Below are positions 54,446 through 64,000 of a stretch of 64,000 nt of DNA, in pieces (the first letter of the stretch is position 1; the number at the start of each line of letters is the position of its first letter). Source of the DNA: Mytilus edulis (taxonomy: Eukaryota > Mollusca > Bivalvia > Mytilida > Mytilidae); the NCBI RefSeq assembly GCF_963676685.1, contig NC_092346.1:27107133-27171132 (forward strand), given 5' to 3'. The translations under genes and the position numbers were made by a program. The notes below the pieces were generated by a model, which had not been told where the DNA came from, did not search any database, and was given only the letters and a program-made list of their open reading frames with translations.

Positions 54446-56899
54446 TACTTTTTCTCTTTACATCTGAAATATATGGGGAAAACCTCTGTATATATATGAA
54501 TGAGTTATATAACAAATAATTTGCCGATAAATATTACTGTATTAAGTAATAAGTATTATGAATAGATTCTACAAGTCCCGATATCTCATAACAAAACATA
54601 TGCTATATATAGCTATATATATACGGAAACTGTAAAAAGAAAAACAGAAAAAAAAAAGGATCAGCAAGACAAGATCTTCAAAAGTGCAGATTTCCAAAAT
54701 TATCAGTTGACTCCTTGACGGAACTTAAATGACGACTTTTATCATTTTTGTTTTGTTTTCACGTACTATATTAAAAGCTATAATCAAAAGATAGATTTAT
54801 GGAATGAAAAATTGATCAATAAGTACTACATATCTACAAAAGGCCAAATAGAAGAAATTGTTAGTCCGCTCCCTGTAAGAATTATTGAGGATTTTAAATT
54901 GACCGAAACACAAACTCTATTTGATTGAAGAGGTATGTCAACTTCTCATATGAGTTATTGTCTTTTAAGATGAATTTTTATGTCCCATCCCCATCTAGGG
55001 GGTATTATTTTTTTTCGATCTGTGTGTCCGTCGTTTGTTCAGTCATTCTTTCGTCTGGCTGTCTGGCTGTCTGTCTGTCCCACAACAGATTCAAGGTTTT
55101 GGGCAAGTTAGTTTTTGATGTACTTAGTTTAAGTCCAATTGATTTGAAACTTATTTCACACATTGCATATGCTATAACCTGTCTTATGCTTATGTTAAAT
55201 TATAGTTTGATCCCAGTTTCACAGTCCACTAAAACTAGCAAATGACAGTGCTGGTGGAGGTTAAAGTGTATTTTAAAGTTTTTGGTCAGGGTAGTTTTTC
55301 AGTTTTTGATAATAATTGAAATCCAATCAACTTGAAACTTTGTACATATGGTCCCTATGATATGATCTTCCCAATTTAAACGCCAATTTAGAGTTTTGAC
55401 CTTAATTTCACGGTCCACTGAACATAGAGAATGGTAATGGGAGCGGGTCATCTATGTACCATGGACACATTCTTGTTCCTTTTTAGTTTTGTTTTGGGAA
55501 CGAAAGGTATGTTTGCATAAGAAAACTTCAAACAGCAAAAATTATCAGCTTTACTAGATCTACAAATAAGTCATATCTGAAATTGATAGTTAACTTAAAT
55601 GATATTTTATCCATTTTTGAAAATCGAAAGCAGAGTGACCATAAACAACAAACTTAAAAATAATCAGTCAAACATCTACTCTATAAATAATCTTGGAGAG
55701 TCCACCCATGTTTTTATGAAGTTGTACCGAATGATCAAGTTGAGAGACTCATAATTTCTAACCTGAAGTTCATTCTCGGAGTGACACTGAGAAATTAAAA
55801 AAATCTAGAAAAAAAGTCTTTTATCTCCTTTAAATTTTTGGACTGTGTCAGAATAATATATCAAATAAAGTAAATTTTCCCTTTCTTGTGTTGGACATTT
55901 ATTATGTTTTTACTTTCTGTTTGAAACAATCAAAAATTTCTTTTTTTATGTATTGATATACAGTTGCTAGAGTTTAATGAAATTTTGATTTTAGTTACTA
56001 GTAATTAAATAAATGTGCAATTGAATTATTTGAACATTCTTCTTACCATGAACATTTTGACGGAAAGGAATTTGAACAGGGAAGTAAAATGTCCAATATC
56101 TGGGACACTTCCGTATATTATTGATTCAAATAGAAATGCTTATCCCAACAGTTAAATGTCTGTGTATGAATATAATTTGATACACTAATATATGTTTTTA
56201 TTTATTTAAATGCGTTTCACATGTTTTTTCATAGTTACTTAAAAACACTCAACAATTTTTAAAGAATCCCCAATGTGTGTAATCACACAAATCTGATAAA
56301 TATTGTTTTTTACATTCAATAAAAACAACTTTCATATTTTTTTATTTATTAAACAACTTAAAAAAAATATCAATATCGAATAAGTTTTAGTATATCGTAG
56401 TTTAACCTTTTTAATGACAATACATGTAACCCCTCAAGACAGATGAAGAACTGCATGATTTAAATTATAGAAACAAAACATTATTTGAATCTGGAATAAT
56501 TTTGAATTCTGGAAAATTTATAAGAAATGTATAATGAAAATAAACCAAATTAATGAGACACTGAGGGGGAGGGGGTAGTTAGTTTATACAGAAATAAAAG
56601 CAAAAGTAATCTGAACCTAAGTCGTGCAAGAAGGGCTAAACCCCTAAAGTTGGTTAGATTTCATTAAACATTTCTTTTCGGTTTTACATAGTTTGAAATT
56701 AATCCAGAATCAAATTTTGCTTTTTTAAAAGTTCTTAAAAAGGAAACATGTTTGGACAAGATATTTCATTCAGAAATACTTGTAATAATTTTATTAAGAC
56801 AAAAATATTTTTTTTTGGCACCTCCCCTAAAAATTAATAAAGCTTTGACCGCTTAAATAAACACTATTGTATTTTTAGTCGATTTAGGTCAACACATTT
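54446..56899. repeat. Upstream flank of TRIM C
   Basis: About 54990-55490 is the CCCATCCCCATCTAGGGGG repeat with TTCACGGTCCACTGAACATA units, uninterrupted here, showing the site into which the gypsy 5' LTR went in unit B. The rest is AT-rich and colinear with 21600-23029. No gene. Confidence 0.6.
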
Positions 56900-58377
56900 C
56901 ATAATCTTCGTGTGTTTTTGGCATATTTTACCTTGGCCACCATCCACTATCCAAACAGTTTTTATATTGATGAATTCTATATCAAAATTGGAAACTTTTG
57001 GTTACAAAACATTTCGGATCGTAGATGGCGGACCAAAGTTTTCTTAAAGCTTTTAAGTCTGAAAATTGCACAAAATCGACATATTTTGACAAAATGTCTA
57101 AAATGGGCCTACTTTGGAGAGTATTGTATACCTAAACTACATAAGTGTCCTTACAAACAACGGTATATTGCTGGGTCTTCCAAGTGCTCCACGGAACCCC
57201 TTTCTAAATTATAAACATATATTTTATCAGCAATCGAAGACGGGCTACAAAGTTATTGTGAAACTACCTATTTAGAGGTGGAGTCAGATGTAGTTACTTA
57301 AAAATTACAAAGATCTTTTAGAGTACATACAATCTAACTCTCTTTCGTCTTGCAATAGTATTAAAACATTGAGGCTTTTCTACACTTTACACAAGTATTC
57401 CGCATTCCAAACTAAAAGACAAATTGAAAGAGTTGGTATTGCTTTGTTTCATAAAAAAGAATGGCCAACGTAGATACAAGTATCTTGTCTTGGGGAGGAA
57501 TAAATCCTACTTTGTAAAGGATCAATCTGATTCAAACAAAAAATTCTCTGAAACTGACATTATCACTGAGATGCTTGATTTCTTGATTGACAACATATTT
57601 GTTACGTTCGGAGGACGTGTTTCTCAACAGACTGTCGGCAGTCCAATGGGAACCAATTGCGCCCTTCTTCATTCCGACTTGTTTCTTTATTATTGCGAGG
57701 CTAACTTCACACAGGAACTTGTTAGGATGAAAGATAAGAAGTTAGCATTATCCTCTAACTCTACTTTCCGCTTTATAGATGATGTTCTTTCACTGAATAA
57801 TTCAAAATTTGGTGGCCATGTTAAACGCATCTATCCAATCGAACTAGCGATAAAGGATACAACAGATACAGTTAAGTCGGCCTCATATCTTGAATTACAT
57901 CTAGATATTGACGGTCGGTGGAAAACAAAACTTTACGACAAAAAAGATGATTTCAGCTTACAAATTGTGAACTTTCCATTTCTAAGTTGCAACATTCCAG
58001 CAGCACCTACATGCGGGGTATATATATCCCAATTGATACGATATTCCCGTGCTTGCATTTCCTATCATGAGTTTCTTGATATAGGGTTTCTGCTCATAAG
58101 GAAGCTATTAAACCAAGAGTTCCAATTGGTGAATCTTCGTAAATTTTACGGACGCCATCACGAGGTGTTGATCGTTATGGAATAACCGTTTCACAAATGA
58201 TATCAGATATGTTCCTTACGTCGTAACTACAACCCCTTCCCTTTCATGAATGTGACCTACCGAATAAGACTATTTTCCGAATAATTTGTTATAACATAAG
58301 CAACACGACGGGTGCCACATGTGGAGCAGTATCTCAGTCCCGGACTGTCCCTTTGGTATCTTTCGTCCCTCTTTTAA
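56900..58377 (+). pseudogene. Reverse-transcriptase element (probably Penelope-like), degraded
   Basis: Broken frames from about 56912 (CPYKQRYIAGSSKCSTEP) lead into an open frame 57424-58185 (253 codons). It holds TVGSPMGTNCALLHSDLFLY, the catalytic FRFIDDVLSLNN (the DD pair), ELAIKDTTDT, LYDKKDDFSLQIVNFPF and GVYISQLIRYSRACISY. The tail CACGACGGGTGCCACATGTG is shortened and ends with TCGTCCCTC. The RT copies the element's RNA for insertion. The same family supplied the insert at 39931 and the tail at 16635, so it has been active in this locus. The GSPMG and IDD motifs fit Penelope-like or related RTs; class uncertain. Confidence 0.8.
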
Positions 58378-58472
58378 TGATGTATTTAGCTTTTGGAATA
58401 GACTCATTTACGAACCAAATTATGACCCTTTTCCACATGCACTTGTTTCTGTCAATGTAGGGTTTAGTTAAA

Positions 58473-58600
58473 CGGACAGAAAGTCACAGGGCAAAAAGTC
58501 ACAGGACATAAAGTCACAAATTTGGTAGGACAAAAAGTCACAGGACATAAAGTCACAAATTTGGTAGGACAAAAAGTCACAGGACAAAAAGTCACAAATA
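58473..58600. repeat. AAGTCACAGGACAAA tandem array
   Basis: Seven or so copies of AAAGTCACA with GGGCAAA, GGACATA or AATTTGGTAGGACAA linkers. The minus-strand ORF here is only a translation of the repeat. Confidence 0.9.
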
Positions 58601-58930
58601 ATATGTTGACAATTGTTTGAATATATAAGAAAAATATCTTGAATTATTCCATATTGGTATTTTTTTAGTAGGTTTCTCCAGAGACATATATACACAATAT
58701 ATATGTCTCTGGTTTCTCTATATGAATCGGATTTGAATAAAAAAAAGCATATTCACCTGAGAAAGTGTTATTCTTTGCGCTAAACGTCACGCGCTTTTAC
58801 ATGCAACGTTATGGTACAATGTTTCATGTACAATTTGTGTTGGTATATGTTTGTCATCTAATACATTTTCTTTCCTCGGAATATGGAATAAAACAATTAC
58901 TGTCTTTTGTTTCGGTAAATATGGGGTTTA

Positions 58931-59001
58931 ATTGACTTTTGAAAAACTGATATTCACTTCGGCCGTCGGCCTCAGTGAATATCAGTTTTTCAAAAGTCAA
59001 T
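58931..59001. repeat. Perfect 28-bp hairpin
   Basis: Arms 58931-58958 and 58974-59001, with ATTGACTTTTGAAAAACTGA as outer stem, around the 15-bp loop TCGGCCGTCGGCCTC. Confidence 0.95.
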
Positions 59002-59011
59002 AAGTATAACT

Positions 59012-59143
59012 ATAACATGCCCTTTTCTATATTGGCCCTGGTATCATCCCGAGACTCCCATATTGGCCTCGAGGCTTTAGCTAGCCGAGGGCCGGTATGG
59101 GTCGAGGGATGATACAAGGGCCAATATGGAAAAGACATGTTAT
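59012..59143. repeat. Near-perfect palindrome, 38-bp arms
   Basis: Arms 59012-59050 and 59106-59143 (ATAACATG, then TATTGGCCCT and GTATCATCCC) around a loop that itself contains TTGGCCTCGAGGC and GCCGAGGGCC. Confidence 0.85.
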
Positions 59144-59400
59144 AATCTTTTTATCACATATTTATGTTCTTCAGAAAAGAGGGAAAAAAAGGTCATTTAT
59201 AACAATTTTAAGAAAGATAAAAGGTAAAACCTTAAACATTTTATCACTGTCGTTAAGGATGCAATGACGTGACGTCATTTAGAATCACGGGGCACAATAT
59301 CAATATACTCTTTTTTGCCCCGGGCAATTTTGAGGTTATTGCATGTGCAAAACCCGACGTATTCGTTACAAATATGTGATCAAAAGATGGTATCGGGATC

Positions 59401-60350
59401 GTTCGCCCTGATTACATGTTCGCCCTAGGTTCGTTCGCACTGAGTTTGTTCGCCCTGGTAATCCGTTCGCCCTGGGTTCGTTCGCCCTATTTTCATTTAT
59501 GATATGTATATGTTACATTAATGAAAGAAATATATATTTATATATATATATTAAAATTTATGTATATCTATTAACAGTTAAATACAGATTATTAATTAAA
59601 TAAAATTCTTGGCTGCATTGTTACACTTTATTTTATAATTACTTTCAATTACTGTTGATTGAATTTTTATACACCTTATCGCTAATCCCGGCTGACCCGG
59701 CCGCTTGAACTTTTGACGTCAACAACAATCACTTTTCCATTGTGGCGTCAGATATTTTGTTTTATGACGTCAAAATTTTACGGGAACCTGTGTGATTTCC
59801 AGCAATGGCGGACAAATAGCGATAAATCTTTGATATCACTGATTGGTATATGAATTGCCTTTGATGGATTAATAATGAAAATAACATTGTTCGCAAATAA
59901 AATAGTCAGCTTGGATGGGTAAAAACACTGATGTACAAATTGTTAGGCACAGTGGCGGATCCAGAAATTTTCATAAGTGGGGGCCCACTGACTGACCTAA
60001 GAGGGGGCCCGCTCCAGTCACGCTTCAGTGATTCCCTATATAAGCAACCAAATTTTTTCCCAAAAAGGCGGGGCCCGGGCCCCCTGCCCCCCCCTAAATC
60101 CGCCTCTGAGGCATGAACTTATAATTCAACATATTTAATTAAATACACACAACACTATACTAAAAAATAAAAATCGTAAGTATTCGGCGAAATTGTAGAC
60201 TGACTTCAACATATTCTATTAAATACACACAACACAACAATATAATAAAAAATAAAAATCAGGGCGAACAGGTATCAGGGCGAACGGTCTCAGGGCGAAA
60301 CGGAACTAGGGCGAACTGTAACTAGGGCGAACCGAAATCAGGGCGGACGG
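59401..60350. repeat. Mirrored arrays of six TTCGCCCT motifs
   Basis: Left array: TTCGCCCT at 59402, 59419, 59449, 59466 and 59481, plus TTCGCACT at 59434. Right array: AGGGCGAA at 60261, 60277, 60292, 60308 and 60324, plus AGGGCGGA at 60340. Spacing is 15-17 bp in both. About 770 bp separates them, including a MITE and a short direct repeat (AAATACACACAACAC at about 60143 and 60220). Confidence 0.9.
59950..60108. mobile_element. Diverged CAGTGGCGGATCCAG MITE
   Basis: Starts CAGTGGCGGATCCAG, ends AAATCCGCCTCTG. AGGCA flanks it on both sides, a 5-bp duplication like that of 8354-8508. Confidence 0.75.
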
Positions 60351-60662
60351 ACCCGGATTCTCAAAAGACAGTAATTGTATAATATTTACTATTGAATACA
60401 TATATTCATATTAACGTTTTGAAAATGTGTCATTATACTTCAAAAACCCCACTTTGACATTATTATTTTTTTAACAATAATTTGATTTAGATCTACTTTG
60501 ATATTTTTTTGATAAATTTTGTTTACAAAGTTAGATTTTATACAATAGTTCAAGAGAAATACAAAATTATTGTTGTTGAAATAAGCGGGTTTTTTTTTCA
60601 AAGAAAATAGTCAGAAAAAATGAATTGCGAATTTTTATCCTGTGACTTTCTATCCTACATTC

Positions 60663-60722
60663 GGGGTTTACTATCCACACTCGTACAAAAGATTTTTTGT
60701 ACGGGTGTGGATAGTATACCCC
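60663..60722. repeat. Near-perfect 28-bp hairpin, 4-bp loop
   Basis: Arms 60663-60690 and 60695-60722, for example CTATCCACACTCGTACAAAA facing TTTTGTACGGGTGTGGATAG. Confidence 0.9.
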
Positions 60723-60748
60723 ACATTGACAGAAACAAGTGCCTGTGG

Positions 60749-60931
60749 TGTGTCGACATTTATGAATATTTACGGTAATTGCAGGTGCTCGTTATCTCCC
60801 CTTAAAATTCTTCAATTTTGGAGGTGATTTCATTGACAACAGATTTGTTGAAAAATGGAGTCGTAATATTAAAAATTATTTTGAATAGTTTAAATCACTA
60901 GCTAGTCATTAATTGCATTTAAATTATCAAT
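60749..60931 (+). other. 5' flank of the gene starting at 60932
   Basis: AT-rich. No clear TATA box or CpG cluster. The transcription start cannot be placed. Confidence 0.3.
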
Positions 60932-63722
60932 ATGTCTGCAAAGCATTTGATGCCAGAAGTCAATGCTGCCGTAGAGAGACTTCTAGAGCTAGGTAAAGTC
61001 CGTTTGTCAGTTTATGAACGTGCTAAACAGTGCAAAAAATATAAGAGATTTTCAAAATTATGAAAAAAATATCGAAATGATGGTCAAGTTGAGAAATCTC
61101 CTAGTGATGCTCATTACATATTCTGTTGAAAAATTTATTCCTTTTGTATTTTTCTTTAAAAGCATACCATTTATCAGCGCAACCACCTTTCTTAGAAAAA
61201 AAAGATTATTTATTATAAAGATCATGGCCAAAACTGGCAAAAGTAGTCTGAAATAACTCTGACGTCCAACAGCTGTTTTACCAGTCAAGCTGGGGATGTG
61301 GGATGTCAAAGCTCCTCCCATCTCCAAAAGTGGATATTTGCCTTTCCAAAATATATGCGCTGTGCATGCTTGTCACTTCTGATGTCGACTAACTGTAGAT
61401 AAAACGTACATATCCTACCATAGTCTAAGATCGTTCATCTTGTCAGTTCGTTAGGTATTTGTGTTTGAACTTAACAAACGGGGAAACTCCGCATTGGCGT
61501 CACTACGCTGCTTCCGGGGTAGAAAAACATTACAGAATACGTTTTTTTTTGCTCTTTTGAATGAAAAAACAATTCAAAAGGTAAGTTTTCATTGTTGTTC
61601 TCAATTATTGCTAAAAAATGCCTCTTTTCTAATGCCCGTTTCAATCTCGACTTCCGAATGTCTAAAATCATTCTAGAACTTCACAAAATCCCACTGCCGG
61701 CCTCCATTGCTTTGTGTACATTCCATTCAGCGTCATCAATCTTGTGGCAGTCAATACAGGTCAAGCAAATCGTATTTTTAGGAATTTTAAAATGACATGC
61801 TCCTTATGTCTTACTCGATTTTCCCGCGAAAAAAGCCCAACCAAAATGAAAGGAAAAATATGTGAACAAACGATGTCCATGCCATAATTTTGTACAGGAA
61901 TATAGAGTAGATTAATAAAAAACAATTTACATTTATTTTTCATAGAATTTTCTTTTCATTCATAATAAAAAAATCGATATTCTGACCATGATGACTGTAG
62001 GTCAATATTCATACAAAATTCCATTGATGTCTAAAAGGATGACCAAAAATGAGATTTCCCGTTGAATAAAACCCCAAAATATTGCAAACTATTTTGTAGC
62101 AATATCCCACAAAGAAATCACGTAATTGCCGTAGACTGAAAAATCCCCTAATTGACAGTGAAGCAATTTGATTGGGTATAACGAATTGACATCACATGAT
62201 TTTGACGCCATTGAAATTTCAATGTAAACAAACAAGGTCAGAAGGTTCAGTATGGGAGAGCATCGTACATTTAGTTACTGACAAATAATTTTGAGTTACC
62301 AAGCTTGACAATGCATGGTTATAAAAAATGAAAGCTATGTCTACATAAAAAATAAGAAAAAAATAGCCTTATGATAAAGACTTATCATTACACCTGGATA
62401 AATGAAGAGGTGAATGAAAAATGAACAAATTGATACCTGATTTTTATAATTCCAAGGCAGTAAGTCGGCACCAGAAGCGACATAGCAGCGCATTTGTTTT
62501 GGACGCCAAATATCCACTTTTTGATTTGAGACGAGCTCTAACATCCCACCTCCCCAGCTTGTTTGGCAAAACAGCTGTTGGACGTCAGAGTACATGTTAT
62601 CTCGGACTAGGCCAAAAGTATTTGTCAGTTGCATATTTTTGTATATACAAATGTATTTCATATAAAATCAATCTTTTTCAAAAAAATATTTGAAGGTATT
62701 TATGGTTGGATTTTTATAAACAAGGTTTTAAATATGTAAAACTGTCTATTAAGATAATATTTAAGACATAAATATCACACCACATCTTCCTATATCTATA
62801 AGACATAAAGCTTTATTTTATAAGCATTACAAGTACAAACATAAGCTCTGAAGAGCTTTTAAACTAAAACAAAACATACATATCAAGTCATGCACACATG
62901 AATTAAACATACATGTATAAAGCAAGGGTTCATATCTGTATATAAACATGCAGCACAAATGTTTTTTAAGCATCCTACAAATTAAACACACATTGAACCT
63001 TACAATTATGGTATAAAAACACAAAAAGCAAAAATAAAATGGTTTGCACATTAAAAGCACATATAGATTAGTTAGTTACTAATATTAGCACAAAGCAGCA
63101 GAAGGACTATAGTAAAAATAACAAAATAAATTTGCCATGCTGAAATTAAACCAAAAAAATGAACAGAAATTAACTGCTCTTGCAGGCAAAACATTGGCAT
63201 GAGCTGCCAAACCAAGAATTTATCAAGTTCTTGAATTGATTTAAAGATGATTGCTTACGTAGCTCATTCCAAAGCTTAGCACCACCCGAATACATTAAAG
63301 ATTGTAGGCTGTATGTAGTTTTCTTACATGTGGTAGGTCGGCTGTATTCTGGTATCTGAAAGAGTAAGTGTTTTCCTTTAAGTGTATCATAGATCATGGA
63401 CATGTACAGGACAATCTTTATAAATAATTTTGAAAACTTCAATAGCCAATGATTGTTCATTTGGTCATACAAATGTAGCTTTGTCTTCAGTGGTTTTAGT
63501 TTTCTGTAGATAACATTTTTTGTAAGTAAGGATTTATGAACTATACAAATCCTTGATGTAAACACGGATGATAAAATTATTTTGTTTAAACAACACTTGA
63601 TTGGAAATATAAAAACAATGTTATATGATTTTTCAGCTGATCGCATGAAGTATGAAGAATTTGGATTTCTGGATAAAGATGTTGTCAATATAGACAAAGT
63701 CATTGATTCCATGCATGAACTG
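60932..63722 (+). CDS. Unidentified host gene, first two coding exons
   Basis: Exon 1 (60932-60992) begins ATG and reads MSAKHLMPEVNAAV then ERLLEL, ending in phase 1 before GTAAAG. Exon 2 (63637-63722) follows TTTTTCAG and reads DRMKYEEFGFLDKDVVNIDK then VIDSMHEL, ending before GTATGT. Phases match: the split codon becomes Ala, and the joined length (147 nt, 49 codons) stays in frame. The peptide is acidic and helix-like; I do not recognise the family. No signal peptide. Further exons lie beyond the window. The 2.6-kb intron holds repeats. The gene model rests on splice signals, phase and composition only. Confidence 0.6.
60993..63171. other. Intron with an inverted repeat pair
   Basis: 61253-61392 and 62463-62592 are imperfect inverse copies (CTCTGACGTCCAACAGCTGT, then AAGCTGGGGA.GTGGGATGT and AAGTGGATATTTG), perhaps the TIRs of a decayed element of about 1.3 kb. 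Small ORFs inside are not recognisable. Confidence 0.6.
63172..63500 (-). pseudogene. LINE C-terminal tail fragment
   Basis: Minus strand codons ending at 63170 read YSRPTTCKKTTYSLQSLMYS, GGAKLWNELRKQSSLNQFK and a final SWFGSSCQCFACKSS, like the extreme C-terminus of some LINE reverse transcriptases. The longer ORF continuing to 63712 overlaps exon 2 of the plus-strand gene antisense, and its N-terminal part is probably chance. Confidence 0.6.
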
Positions 63723-64000
63723 GTATGTACATGTATTTCTTATATGATTTTCTTTTTTTTCTCCATAGAATCAAACCCATGTTCTAACAGTCTGCGCCAA
63801 AAACTTTCATTAACTTCTAGTCTGAAGACCAATATACTTACATTTTTCTTATTGGTCCAAATAAGGTTTTGCAAAAACTTACTAGTCCCAATGAAATTTT
63901 ACTAGTCTGGGGCATCAGACTAGTACATGTACATGTAGCTAACCGTGCAGACTATCTAATTGCAATAGAACATGGGCTGCAATTGACTCCCAATTGAAAT
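63723..64000. other. Second intron, right edge of window
   Basis: Starts GTATGTACATG. TAGTCTGAAGACCAATATAC and ACTAGTCTGGGGCATCAGAC phrases suggest a dispersed repeat; nothing coding recognised. Confidence 0.4.

Larger units (their letters stand above)
50948..57469. repeat. TRIM segmental unit C
   Basis: Colinear with 15810-23599 of unit A. The left edge is a junction with the truncated Ginger TIR; about 6.6 kb present in the first copy between Ginger and the TRIM unit (9.2-15.8 kb) is absent. Unlike unit A it lacks the GATATC element and the 225-bp tail, so it shows the pre-insertion sites. Confidence 0.85.
58433..60748. mobile_element. Nested inverted-repeat (foldback-like) block
   Basis: Outer arms 58433-58463 and 60718-60748 pair (CACTTGTTTCTGTCAATGT). 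Inside, AAGTCACAGG units at 58473-58600 face TCCTGTGACTTTCTATCC at 60637-60652. CAATTACTGTCTTTTG (about 58895) faces its inverse at about 60361. The TTCGCCCT arrays face each other further in. Several hairpins, a MITE and TGACGTCA-type motifs (59714-59780) lie within. No coding frame is credible. Confidence 0.65.

Noticed and set aside
58468-58695. Minus-strand ORF with CDFLSYQICDFMSC repeats
   Set aside because: It is only the translation of the AAGTCACAGG tandem array.
59714-59785. TGACGTCA-type motifs as a host CRE promoter
   Set aside because: They lie inside the foldback-like block with no adjacent gene start; repeats of this composition are likely mobile sequence.
63500-63712. N-terminal half of the 180-codon minus ORF
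   Set aside because: It is antisense to a well-supported exon with splice signals and has no LINE-like motif; only the C-terminal part is convincing.
1-64000. tRNA, rRNA or operon-like features
   Set aside because: None seen on either strand; the introns and transposons show a eukaryotic nuclear sequence.

Overview
The window reads as nuclear DNA of a bivalve mollusc, most likely a mussel. It is AT-rich, has large intergenic spaces, GT-AG introns and layered transposons, and several repeat tails resemble ones I recall from mussel sequence; that match was not checked. Only a few host genes are visible: CRIPT (last four exons, in two copies), three intronless B-box/propeller TRIM-like genes on the minus strand, and the first two exons of an unidentified gene at the right edge. 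Almost everything else is mobile DNA.

Layout. 1-2518 is the 3' end of a Ty3/gypsy retrotransposon ('X') lying in a CRIPT intron. CRIPT exons follow (3018-4941), then MITEs and a decayed Ginger-like DNA transposon (7336-9192, 168-bp TIRs, CATA duplication). 9.3-13.4 kb is a block of mollusc-type tandem repeats with a LINE fragment. 15.4-23.6 kb is TRIM unit A, 26.2-32.8 kb TRIM unit B. A second, 10.5-kb Ty3/gypsy element fills 32836-43363. From there the CRIPT-Ginger segment is repeated (43364-50947), running straight into TRIM unit C (50948-57469). 58.4-60.7 kb is a nest of inverted repeats, and 60.9-64 kb holds the start of another gene with a repeat-filled intron.

How the parts fit. The 10.5-kb element has its 5' flank in TRIM unit B and its 3' flank in the CRIPT intron, lacks matching target-site duplications, and its 3' LTR shares variants with the LTR at 1890-2518 rather than with its own 5' LTR. 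That is the product expected from unequal recombination between two gypsy copies: a tandem duplication whose second CRIPT copy has lost its 5' exons. The main alternative is an assembly artefact joining two divergent haplotypes at the same repeat.

The gypsy element encodes broken gag, protease, RT, RNase H and integrase. In the position of env it carries an extra reading frame with C2H2-type zinc-finger motifs and a long coiled coil, preceded by a splice-acceptor-like tract. Other notable structures are a 605-bp triplication inside pol, an almost 1-kb GATATC palindromic array inside a TIR element, two mirrored arrays of six TTCGCCCT motifs, and many long near-perfect palindromes with unrelated stems. 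Names rest on motifs read by eye; no database search was possible.
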